From NCBI RefSeq assembly GCF_001941825.1, contig NZ_CP019038.1:620001-684000 (forward strand): a stretch of 64,000 bases of DNA, given 5' to 3'. Source of the DNA: Massilia putida. Lineage in GTDB: Bacteria; Pseudomonadota; Gammaproteobacteria; Burkholderiales; Burkholderiaceae_D. Below, piece by piece: positions 24,890 through 32,768 of the stretch (positions within the stretch are counted from its first letter, which is position 1; every line of letters begins with the position of its first letter). A model generated the notes under the pieces. The model was not told where the DNA came from and did not search any database. It saw only the letters and a program-made list of their open reading frames with translations. A program made the translations under genes and the position numbers.

Positions 24890-27217
24890 ATGCGTTCCCG
24901 CTTCATCGGCAAGGCTACCCTGCCCCTTGCCATCGCCGCGCTGTGCGCGGGTTCCTCCGCCCACGCGGCCAGCCGCACCGACAACGTCGACGTCTTCATC
25001 GGCACGGGCGGCGACGGCCACACCTTCCCCGGCGCGACCCGCCCCTTCGGGATGGTGCAACTGAGTCCCGACACGCAGGTCCGCCACTTCCGCCAGAGCT
25101 ATCCGTGGGCGGCGGGCTACCGCTACGAAGACGACTCCATCCTCGGCTTCTCGCACACGCATTTCTCCGGCGCCGGCCACTCGGACCTGGGCGACGTCCT
25201 CCTGATGCCGACGAGCGGCGAAGTGAAACTGGAACCGGGCTATCCCGAGCGCCCGTTCAGCGGCTACCGCTCGCGCTTCTCGCACAAGGACGAGCATGCG
25301 GAACCGGGCTATTACGCCGTCAAGCTGCTCGATAACGACGTCGACGTCGAACTGACGGCCGGCGAGCGCGTGGGCCTGCACCGCTACCGCTTCAAGCCGG
25401 GGCTCGCTGCGAACGTCATTCTCGACCTGCGCTCGAGCATCTACGACTGGTCCGGCAAGAACCTGTGGTCGCGCCTGCGCCTGCGCGGCGACGATACCGT
25501 CACGGGCATGCGCGAGACGCGCGGCTGGGCGCCCGGCCGCCAGCTGTACTTCGCGATCCGGTTCTCGCGCCCCATCGTCGACCACCAGTTGTTGAATCGC
25601 GAGGAAGGCGTCGAATACAAGGGCTTCGCGGCGCCGGGCAAGACCTCGGCCGAGAAAGTCCTCGTCGAGGGCAAGGCACTGGAAGGGACGTTCGGCTTCG
25701 GGCAGCCTGCCGACGGCACCGTGCTCGTGAAGGTGGCCGTGTCGGCCGTCAGCGAGGATGGCGCGCTGGCCAACCTCGCCGAGTTGCCGGGCTGGGACTT
25801 CGACGCCGAGCGCCGGCGCGCGCACGACGCGTGGGAGAACGCGCTGGCCGCCGTCGACGTCGACGCGCCGCGGCCGATGAAGCGCATGGTCTACACCAGC
25901 CTGTACCACGCCATGCTGGCCCCGAGCCTGTTCATGGACGCGGACGGCAAGTACCGCGGCCCGGACAACCAGGTGCACGAAGCGAAAGGCTTCCACTTCC
26001 ACTCCACGTTCTCGCTGTGGGACACGTACCGCGCGCTGCATCCGCTGCTGACCCTCATCCAGCCGGAACGGCGCAACGTCGACTTCGTGCGCTCGCTGAT
26101 CGAATCGCAGAAGGCCAGCCCCTACGGCATCCTGCCCGTGTGGCAGTTCGCCGGCCAGGAGACGTGGTGCATGATCGGCTACCACGCGGTGCCCGTGATC
26201 GCCGACGCGTACCTGAAGGGCTTGAAGGGATTCGACGCCGACGAGGCGCTGCGCGCGATGACGGCCAGCGCCGAGTACGGGCAGTACGGCGGACTGCAAC
26301 ACTATATGAAGCTGGGCTATGTGCCGATCGACCTGGAGCCGGAAGCGGCGTCGAAGACCGTCGAATACGCGTTCGACGACTGGACCATCGCGCGCATGGC
26401 GGAACGCATGGGCCGGAAGGATGTCGCGCAGCGTTACTACGAGCGCGCGCAGAACTGGCGCAACGTGTTCGATCCGCAGACGGGCTTCGTGCGCGCGAAA
26501 AAATCGGACGGCCAATTCCGCACGCCGTTCGATCCGGTGCGGTCGAACTTCGGCAGCGATTACACCGAGGGCAGCGCGTGGCAGTACTCGTGGTATATGC
26601 CGCACGATAACGCGGGCCTCGTGAAGATGCTGGGCGGCGACGCGGGCCTCGTCGGCAAGATCGACCAGGTGTTCGACGCGCAGGTCGACCCGGCCGTCTA
26701 TGCGCACATGGAAGACATCTCGGGCCTGATCGGCCACTACGCCCACGGCAACGAGCCGTCGCACCATGTGGCGTACCTGTACAACTTCGCGGGCGCGCCG
26801 TGGAAGACGCAGGCGCGCCTCGCGCAGATCGTCGCGAGCCAGTACCGCGATGCGCCCGACGGCCTCGCGGGCAACGACGATCTGGGCCAGATGTCGGCCT
26901 GGCTCGCGTTCACGGCGCTGGGCTTTTATCCGGTGGCACCAGGCAGCAACGAGTACGTGATCGGCCGGCCGTTCGTCGAACGGGCGACCTTGAACCTGCC
27001 GAACGGCAAGCGCTTCACGGTGCGCACCGAAGGGCTGGCGGATGCGAACCCGTACGTCGGCAGCGTGACGTTGAACGGCAAGCCGCTCGCGCGCAGCGTG
27101 CTGCGGCACGAGGAGATCGTGGCGGGCGGCGAGCTCGTGTTCCGGATGCAGGCGACGCCGAACAAGGAATGGGGCAAGGCGGCAAGCGCCCGTCCCTACA
27201 CGCAGACGGCGTATTGA
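24890..27217 (+). CDS. secreted GH92 alpha-mannosidase
   Basis: 775 residues. A signal peptide (cleavage after SSAHA) is followed by the GH92 start DNVDVFIGTGGDGHTFPGAT. The (alpha/alpha)6 C-terminal domain holds the family's catalytic motifs: GNEPSHH with the acid Glu near residue 622, and GNDDLGQMSAW with the base Asp residues near 663-664. GH92 enzymes are calcium-dependent, inverting exo-alpha-mannosidases, often alpha-1,2, that trim mannans or N-glycans. The protein should be periplasmic or exported. Start at 24890 has GGAGACACT as ribosome binding site. No transporter or other glycan enzyme adjoins it, unlike Bacteroides loci. Confidence 0.92.
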   Translation: MRSRFIGKATLPLAIAALCAGSSAHAASRTDNVDVFIGTGGDGHTFPGATRPFGMVQLSPDTQVRHFRQSYPWAAGYRYEDDSILGFSHTHFSGAGHSDLGDVLLMPTSGEVKLEPGYPERPFSGYRSRFSHKDEHAEPGYYAVKLLDNDVDVELTAGERVGLHRYRFKPGLAANVILDLRSSIYDWSGKNLWSRLRLRGDDTVTGMRETRGWAPGRQLYFAIRFSRPIVDHQLLNREEGVEYKGFAAPGKTSAEKVLVEGKALEGTFGFGQPADGTVLVKVAVSAVSEDGALANLAELPGWDFDAERRRAHDAWENALAAVDVDAPRPMKRMVYTSLYHAMLAPSLFMDADGKYRGPDNQVHEAKGFHFHSTFSLWDTYRALHPLLTLIQPERRNVDFVRSLIESQKASPYGILPVWQFAGQETWCMIGYHAVPVIADAYLKGLKGFDADEALRAMTASAEYGQYGGLQHYMKLGYVPIDLEPEAASKTVEYAFDDWTIARMAERMGRKDVAQRYYERAQNWRNVFDPQTGFVRAKKSDGQFRTPFDPVRSNFGSDYTEGSAWQYSWYMPHDNAGLVKMLGGDAGLVGKIDQVFDAQVDPAVYAHMEDISGLIGHYAHGNEPSHHVAYLYNFAGAPWKTQARLAQIVASQYRDAPDGLAGNDDLGQMSAWLAFTALGFYPVAPGSNEYVIGRPFVERATLNLPNGKRFTVRTEGLADANPYVGSVTLNGKPLARSVLRHEEIVAGGELVFRMQATPNKEWGKAASARPYTQTAY

Positions 27218-27224
27218 TTATAGA

Positions 27225-27244
27225 GTGGACAGCTTGCTGTCCAC
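27225..27244. terminator. 9-bp perfect hairpin between convergent GH92 and EamA genes
   Basis: GTGGACAGC-TT-GCTGTCCAC starts 8 bases after the GH92 stop. There is no T run on either side, but its position between convergent genes suits a shared transcription end. Confidence 0.4.
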
Positions 27245-27299
27245 GCGTTCAGCCGGCGCATGTCGAACGCGTGGACCGCAAAGCCCTCCACCCTGCCTG

Positions 27300-28235
27300 T
27301 CAACGCCGGCGCATGCTGGCGACGGCGACGCCGCCGAGGATGATCGCGAACCCCGCCGCATGGTACGGATGCGGCGGCTCCTTCAGCAACGGCCACGCCG
27401 CCAGGGTCGCGAACAGCGGAATCAGGTACACGGTCAGGCTCGCGCGCGCCGGACCGGCCGCCGCCACGAGGCGGTCGAAGAAGAAGTAGGCGCCCAGGCT
27501 CGGCACGACGGCGAGGAAGGCCAGCGCCGCGTACAGGCGGCCGTCCGCGAAGTCCGCCACGTTGCCGGTGGCCGCTTCGAGCGCGGCGAACGGTGCCAGC
27601 ACGAGCGCACCGCCGCCGATCAGGGCGGCCAGTTTGATGGGGCCCGGCAGCGGTGGCAGCGGCAGGCGCTTGTTGAAGACCGTATAGAACGACCAGCCGC
27701 AAGCCGCCAGCACGACCCACAGATCGCCGCGGCCGAATTCCAGCTGTCCCAGCGCGGCGACGTTCCCCTTCGACAGCACGACGAGCACGCCGAGGATCGC
27801 GAGGAACAGGCCGCCCGCCTGACGGCGCGACAACGGCGCCTTCCAGACGAGCGTTTCGATCATCGTCACGAGCGCCGGACACGCGGCGAAGATGATGCCC
27901 ACGTTCGCCGCGCTCGTGTGGCGCGCGCCGACGTATTGCGGCGCGGTCGCGAGACCCATGCCCAGGCCGGCCAGCAGCAGGATGCGCCGCCAGTTCGCGC
28001 GCAGCGTGTGACGCAGGGCCCACAGGCGCGGACCGCACGACGGCATCAGGATCAGGAACGCCAGCATCCAGCGCCCGAATGCGAGGAAGACCGGGGGGAT
28101 ACCGGCGCCCTGCGCCCAGCGGGCGACGACGAGGTTGGCCGCGAACAGCGCGGGGGTGATCAGCATGAGCGGCAGTTCGGCTGCGAAGGGACCTTCCCGG
28201 TAGCCGGCGCCGGCCCGTGATACTGCATTCGACAC
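27300..28235 (-). CDS. DMT-superfamily (EamA) metabolite exporter
   Basis: 311 residues with about ten hydrophobic helices in two EamA repeats, the second starting near GDLWVVLAACGWSFYTVFNK. EamA proteins export amino acids or other small metabolites from the cytoplasm. It diverges from an Lrp/AsnC-type regulator across 222 bases, a pairing frequent for amino-acid exporters, so that regulator probably controls it in response to an amino acid. The specific substrate cannot be read. Confidence 0.88.
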   Translation of the reverse strand: MSNAVSRAGAGYREGPFAAELPLMLITPALFAANLVVARWAQGAGIPPVFLAFGRWMLAFLILMPSCGPRLWALRHTLRANWRRILLLAGLGMGLATAPQYVGARHTSAANVGIIFAACPALVTMIETLVWKAPLSRRQAGGLFLAILGVLVVLSKGNVAALGQLEFGRGDLWVVLAACGWSFYTVFNKRLPLPPLPGPIKLAALIGGGALVLAPFAALEAATGNVADFADGRLYAALAFLAVVPSLGAYFFFDRLVAAAGPARASLTVYLIPLFATLAAWPLLKEPPHPYHAAGFAIILGGVAVASMRRR

Positions 28236-28457
28236 GAGGACTCCTGAACGAAAGGCGGCTGGCGCAGCACGCCCGGGTCGGGAATGGTGCGCCGCAAAAA
28301 AGCTGGTAAGCGAGCCGCAATGTTAAGGGAGCACGCGCAGAATGTGCTTCTATTCGATAGCGATAACACAGCCACTTTTAGAAGAATCCTCTGGCTCTCC
28401 ATCGAAAGGGCGATAGAATCTCCACGCTCACATGGAAACCACGAAGGAAGCCCTGCA

Positions 28458-28925
28458 ATGAAAGACGGCCAGCTGGACGAGATCGACCGCCAGATCCTGC
28501 GCACCCTCAGCCGCGACGGACGCATCAGCAACCAGAAACTGGCGGAAACGGTGCATTTGTCGCCGACGCCATGCTGGCACCGTGTCAAGACGCTGGAGGA
28601 AGCCGGCTTCATCACGGGCTACGTCGCGATGCTGGACCAGCGCGCGCTGGGGATGCCGGACACGGTGATCATCGAGGTGACGGTCGACCGCCACGACGAC
28701 GAGATCTTCACGGCGTTCCAGGACGCGCTGGCCGACCTGCCGGAAGTGATGGAGGCGTATCTGCTGTCGGGGGAATACGACTACCTGATCAAGGTGGCCG
28801 TATCGGGGACGGAAGGGTATGAGCGCTTTTTGCGCCAGAAGCTGTACAAGCTGCCGGGGGTGACGCGCACGCGCTCGACGTTCACGTTGCGTTGCCTGAA
28901 ACGCGCGCCGTCCGTCACCCCTTGA
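28458..28925 (+). CDS. Lrp/AsnC-family transcriptional regulator
   Basis: 155 residues from ATG 28458 (AAGGAAG upstream). The N-terminal helix-turn-helix is QLDEIDRQILRTLSRDGRIS plus NQKLAETVHLSPTPCWHRVK. The C-terminal RAM domain includes VMEAYLLSGEYDYLIKV, which binds amino acids in this family. It most probably regulates the divergent EamA exporter. The gene converges on the KfrA-like gene with a 9-base gap. Confidence 0.93.
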   Translation: MKDGQLDEIDRQILRTLSRDGRISNQKLAETVHLSPTPCWHRVKTLEEAGFITGYVAMLDQRALGMPDTVIIEVTVDRHDDEIFTAFQDALADLPEVMEAYLLSGEYDYLIKVAVSGTEGYERFLRQKLYKLPGVTRTRSTFTLRCLKRAPSVTP

Positions 28926-28934
28926 CGGGGAGGT

Positions 28935-29663
28935 TTACTTCTTCGATTTCAGCTCGGTCAGTTCGGCGCGCAGCTTGCTGCGCTCCGCCGCCGACTTGTC
29001 CAGCTTCGCGCGCAGGTCGTCCAATTCGGCGGAGAGGCTGTCGCGCGCCGTCGTGGCGCCCACCAGCTCCATCTCGGCGCGCAGGCGCGCATCCGATTCG
29101 GCCGCCATGTCCGCCACCTTGCGCTCCAGTTCCTGGCGCAGCTGCGCCAGCTGCTGTTCCTTGCCGTCGATGGCCAGCTGGTCCTTCGCCTTGCTGACGA
29201 GGGCATCCATCGCGACCTGGCGCGCGTTCTTCAATTCCGCATTCAGGCGTTCGATGGTTTCGTCGCGCTCGGCGATGGCTTCTTCCGACGCCGCCGTGAC
29301 GCTGGCCACCTCTTCGCGCAGGGCGTCGCGTTCGCCTTCGAGGGCTTCGCCCGCTTCGCGCAGGGCTTCGATGTCCGCTTCGTTACGCGCCAGCGCTTCA
29401 CGGTCGCCGGCGCCGGACTGTTCCGCGAATTTCAGTGCCCAGTCGGCCAGACCGGCCAGCAATTCCTGCGGCAGCTCGGCCTTCGGGGGCACGGGCGGCT
29501 TGACGTTCGCCGCACGCCACGCGGCCAGATGCTTGAAGATGGCGTTCGGCGAACCTTCGCCGAGGAAGTCCTGCACCGCTTCGATGGTGACCGCTTCGCC
29601 ATCCTCCTGCAAACTCTCGGCTGCGCGCGCAACGTCGTCGAATGTGACTTCTTGGCCTGCCAT
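28935..29663 (-). CDS. KfrA-like DNA-binding coiled-coil protein
   Basis: 242 residues. The first 60 residues (VTFDDVARAAESLQEDGEAV, then GEGSPNAIFKHLAAWR) match the KfrA N-terminal DNA-binding domain. From about residue 90 to the end the protein is one long charged coiled coil (heptads with ALREAGEALEGERDALREEV) ending in Lys. KfrA was defined as a plasmid stability protein that self-associates; chromosomal copies of this type are widespread and unexplained. No plasmid genes are nearby. Nucleoid organisation is a guess. Confidence 0.8.
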   Translation of the reverse strand: MAGQEVTFDDVARAAESLQEDGEAVTIEAVQDFLGEGSPNAIFKHLAAWRAANVKPPVPPKAELPQELLAGLADWALKFAEQSGAGDREALARNEADIEALREAGEALEGERDALREEVASVTAASEEAIAERDETIERLNAELKNARQVAMDALVSKAKDQLAIDGKEQQLAQLRQELERKVADMAAESDARLRAEMELVGATTARDSLSAELDDLRAKLDKSAAERSKLRAELTELKSKK

Positions 29664-29797
29664 AAACGCTTTACCCCTGGATCAAAGAAATTTCGGAGTG
29701 CGTATGATACTTCCCGTAGAGAAATTTCGCAGGCTTCCCAGCGCAAGTGTTGCGCGCCGGACGCGTCGCAGGCCGTTTCATTTCACGATTGATCACA

Positions 29798-31126
29798 TCA
29801 GCCCGTTTGCGCAACCCGTTCGGGCAGCGGCCGGATCTGGTTGCGGCCGCCTTCTTTCGCTTCGTATAACATGGCATCGGCCCGCAGGAACAACTCGTTT
29901 TCGCTGCGGTAGGCCGGATACGCGGCCAGGCCGCCGCTGAACGAGAAGTGGCGCACCTCCCCCGGCTTGACTTCGAACGCGTTGGCGCCGAACGCCTGGC
30001 GCATCCCATCCAGCCGGCGCCAGCCCTCCTCCAGCGTGCAATCCCAGAACACCACGACGAATTCCTCGCCGCCGAAGCGGCTCAGCAGGTCGCCTTCTTC
30101 CATGCGCGGCACCAGCGTCAGCGACAGGCGCTTGATGACGATGTCGCCGAAGTAATGGCCCCAGGTATCGTTGATCGTCTTGAACTTGTCGATGTCGATG
30201 ACGCCCAGGCACAGCGGCTTGCCCTCCAGCGCGGCGCGGCAGATAAGCGATTGGGTCTTTTGCTGCAGGCCGATCTTGTTCAGCAGGCCCGTCGCGCGGT
30301 CCTTGCCGATCAGGTCGCGGCTGATGCGGATCTTGTCGGCCCGGTTGAGCAATTGACGGGCAAGCAAATCCGGGTCGTCCATCGTGAGCAGCGCGTCGAA
30401 GCCGCTGTCGAGCGCGCGCCGGGCCTGCGCCGCGTCGGGACCGCGTTGCAGCAGCGTGATCTCGCGCACCGGGTCCGCTTCAATATTGCGCTTGAGCACA
30501 CGCACGACCGCTTCCGTCCGCTCGTATTCCACGTCCGTGACGAGGACGATGTCGGGTTGCAGGTCCCTGACGCGCAGATGCAGCGTCTGTGGGTCGGTGT
30601 GATAAACGATGTCCAGGCGCTGCGCCTGCAGCGCGGCCTCGTCCCAGCCGGGCGGCGCGCCGAGCATGACCACGCGCACGAGGTCGCCGCGCTTCTGTTG
30701 CGCAAACAGGTTGAACAGCTTGTCGACGAGGACGTCGTTCGCGATCGGCTTTTCCGCATACGCCAGACAATTGTTGTCGACGAGACGCTGTTGCAGCAGG
30801 AACCGGCTGCCCTGGCGCACCGTTTGCAGATAGACATAACGGTGGTTGGCCGGCAGGCGCTGCAGCAACTCGCGCAGCAGCAAGGTCTTGCGCGCCGCCT
30901 GCATGTCGGACTGCATGTTGTACAGCGCGTCGAGGTCGATCAGGTACAGGCTGTCGGCGCTGTCACGCTCGACGGCGGCCACGAAATCGCTGACCTCGTG
31001 GAAAAAATCGATCTCGAAGTCGTATTTATGGGCGTGCAACCGCAATTCGTCCTGGTTGTCCTTGATGAAGAAGCGTTGCGACAAGAACAACACATGATTT
31101 TTATACAAAGCAAAATCACCTGCCAT
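29798..31126 (-). CDS. GGDEF diguanylate cyclase with two N-terminal receiver-like modules
   Basis: 442 residues, soluble. The C-terminal GGDEF domain is intact: GVIDIDKFKTINDTWGH and RFGGEEF (GGEEF at 352-356), so it should make c-di-GMP. The I-site position upstream reads EEGD rather than RxxD, so product inhibition is probably absent. The first 270 residues look like two degenerate receiver folds, with LYLIDLDAL and DIVLVTDVEY as the strand-3 equivalents of the phospho-acceptor strands. The first module departs strongly from normal receivers. A two-receiver cyclase suggests input from phosphorelays or protein partners. It lies downstream of the ECF sigma gene on the same strand, 166 bases away. 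Confidence 0.88.
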   Translation of the reverse strand: MAGDFALYKNHVLFLSQRFFIKDNQDELRLHAHKYDFEIDFFHEVSDFVAAVERDSADSLYLIDLDALYNMQSDMQAARKTLLLRELLQRLPANHRYVYLQTVRQGSRFLLQQRLVDNNCLAYAEKPIANDVLVDKLFNLFAQQKRGDLVRVVMLGAPPGWDEAALQAQRLDIVYHTDPQTLHLRVRDLQPDIVLVTDVEYERTEAVVRVLKRNIEADPVREITLLQRGPDAAQARRALDSGFDALLTMDDPDLLARQLLNRADKIRISRDLIGKDRATGLLNKIGLQQKTQSLICRAALEGKPLCLGVIDIDKFKTINDTWGHYFGDIVIKRLSLTLVPRMEEGDLLSRFGGEEFVVVFWDCTLEEGWRRLDGMRQAFGANAFEVKPGEVRHFSFSGGLAAYPAYRSENELFLRADAMLYEAKEGGRNQIRPLPERVAQTG

Positions 31127-31292
31127 GTGTTACACGCCTTCCAAGTAGTTGACCGTCGATCGCATTGCGACAACCGCCAGCATACCTTTGTTTGCGCCAT
31201 GCATAAGCACGAATAATGGTTTTTTTTCACCAAGGCGCCACGATGTGCGTGTTATCAGGAAAATATGTTGCGCCGGGACAAAATATTAACGT

Positions 31293-32207
31293 TCAGGACA
31301 TGGACCGGGGCCGGAGGCGGGCCAGACCGCCGAGCTTGTCGGGGTTGCGCACGACATAAATGGCGGCGATGCGGCCGTCCTCGATATGGATCGACGTGAT
31401 CGCATCGGGCACGCCATTGCGCCACGTCAAGATACCCGGGGCGCCGTTGACGGCGACGATGTCGTGGCGGGTGTCGCTGCCCGACCACTTGCGTTCGATG
31501 CCCGCGACCAGACGGCCGACCCGGTCGGCGCCGCAGACGCGCCTGACGGCCGTCTTGGCCTTGCCGCCGCCATCGCCCGTGAACGTGGCGTCGGGCGCCA
31601 GCAGCGCCTGCACCTGGGCCGGATCGGCCGAGCGCGACGCCTGCACGAAACGCCCCAGCAATGCCAGATGCAGTTCGCGGTCGACGGCGAACCGGGACCG
31701 CTCCGCACGCACGCGTTCGCGCGCCCGCTGCAACACCTTGCGGCAGGCCGCTTCCGTCTTGCCGACCATCGCGGCGACCTCGTCGTAACCGAAGTCGAAA
31801 ACCTGGTGCAGCAGGAACACGGCGCGCTCCTCGGGCGCCAGCCGCTCCAGCATCAACAGGAAGGCCGTCGAAATGTCGCCGGCCGCTTCCAGCGCGCTCT
31901 CCGGTGACGCCACCGTGTCTTCCACGAGCGGTTCAGGCAGCCACGGACCGACATACTGTTCCCGTTCCGTCATCGCGCCGCGCAGGCGGTCGATCGACAG
32001 GCGCGTGACGACGGTGACGAGCCAGGCCTCCGGCGTGCGCGCGTCAAGGCTGCCGCCGTTCTGCCAGCGCAGCCACGCTTCCTGGACGAAGTCCTCGGCG
32101 TCGGCGCGGATGCCGAGCATGCGGTAGGCGATCCCGAACAGGCGCGGGCGCAGGCGGACGAAGGTGTCGAGCGACGGGTCGGGGGCGGTCAGGGTATCCA
32201 TATCCAT
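31293..32207 (-). CDS. ECF41-type RNA polymerase sigma factor (SigJ-like)
   Basis: 304 residues, longer than ordinary ECF sigma factors because of a SnoaL-like C-terminal domain. Region 2 (FGIAYRMLGIRADAEDFVQE) and region 4 (FDFGYDEVAAMVGKTEAACRK) are clear. The group's marker motifs are all there: WLPEPL in the linker, DGGGKAK in the C-terminal domain and NPDKL near the end. In ECF41 factors the C-terminal domain takes the place of an anti-sigma factor. The usual partner, a carboxymuconolactone-decarboxylase-like or oxidoreductase gene, is not adjacent. Confidence 0.92.
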   Translation of the reverse strand: MDMDTLTAPDPSLDTFVRLRPRLFGIAYRMLGIRADAEDFVQEAWLRWQNGGSLDARTPEAWLVTVVTRLSIDRLRGAMTEREQYVGPWLPEPLVEDTVASPESALEAAGDISTAFLLMLERLAPEERAVFLLHQVFDFGYDEVAAMVGKTEAACRKVLQRARERVRAERSRFAVDRELHLALLGRFVQASRSADPAQVQALLAPDATFTGDGGGKAKTAVRRVCGADRVGRLVAGIERKWSGSDTRHDIVAVNGAPGILTWRNGVPDAITSIHIEDGRIAAIYVVRNPDKLGGLARLRPRSMS

Positions 32208-32309
32208 TAGACGGACGGGCGCCGTGTCTTGTGACAGCCCCCTCCACGGATTGTACGCCGTGCCGGACGGTGCGCTACCTGGCAGGACGGACGTCTTGGG
32301 ATGGCCCCG

Positions 32310-32687
32310 TCAGCTGGTCCCGCACGCGGCGTCCGAGCGCGCGCGGGCATGCGACTTTCCCGGCCGCACCCGCATCGGCGCCCGCGGCGCGTCGAGCCGC
32401 ACCGGCGTGAGCTTGCCGGCATAGGGCGGCATATCGGGCTCGATCTCGACCGTGCTGCCATCCACCGGCGCGCCCGCGAGGAAGGCGCCGATGGCGATGC
32501 GGACGATCATCCGGTTGCCCGGCTCCGCCTTCAGACTCAGCTTTTTATTGAAGTAGAGGAAGGTACACGACACGCCCTCGGCTGTCGTAATGTCGACTTT
32601 CTTCGGCAGGGAAAACCCGTAGCGGCCCGTCGCCCACAGCTTGACGACACAGGTCCCGTGCTCCGATGACGAAAAAGTAAAGTTCAT
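32310..32687 (-). CDS. hypothetical protein next to the ECF41 gene
   Basis: 125 residues, not recognised. The first 85 residues look like a small beta-rich domain (CVVKLWATGRYGF, GVSCTFLYFNKKLSLKAEPG, MIVRIAIGAFLAG). The last 35 are Arg/Pro/Ala-rich and probably disordered. No signal peptide, membrane segment or catalytic motif. A TAGGAT ribosome binding site precedes the ATG. It lies 102 bases upstream of the sigma gene on the same strand, so co-transcription is possible. Confidence 0.6.
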   Translation of the reverse strand: MNFTFSSSEHGTCVVKLWATGRYGFSLPKKVDITTAEGVSCTFLYFNKKLSLKAEPGNRMIVRIAIGAFLAGAPVDGSTVEIEPDMPPYAGKLTPVRLDAPRAPMRVRPGKSHARARSDAACGTS

Positions 32688-32768
32688 ACGGCAATCCTAA
32701 ACGCCGTAGGTCATCCGTACGTTTCAAATTTGTGCCAAACCGTAACGACCGGAACACTTCTTTCCGCA

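Noticed and set aside
28360..28420. repeated CGATAG sequences in the EamA-Lrp gap as Lrp sites
   Set aside because: Spacing and symmetry are irregular and Lrp sites are too degenerate to claim from this.
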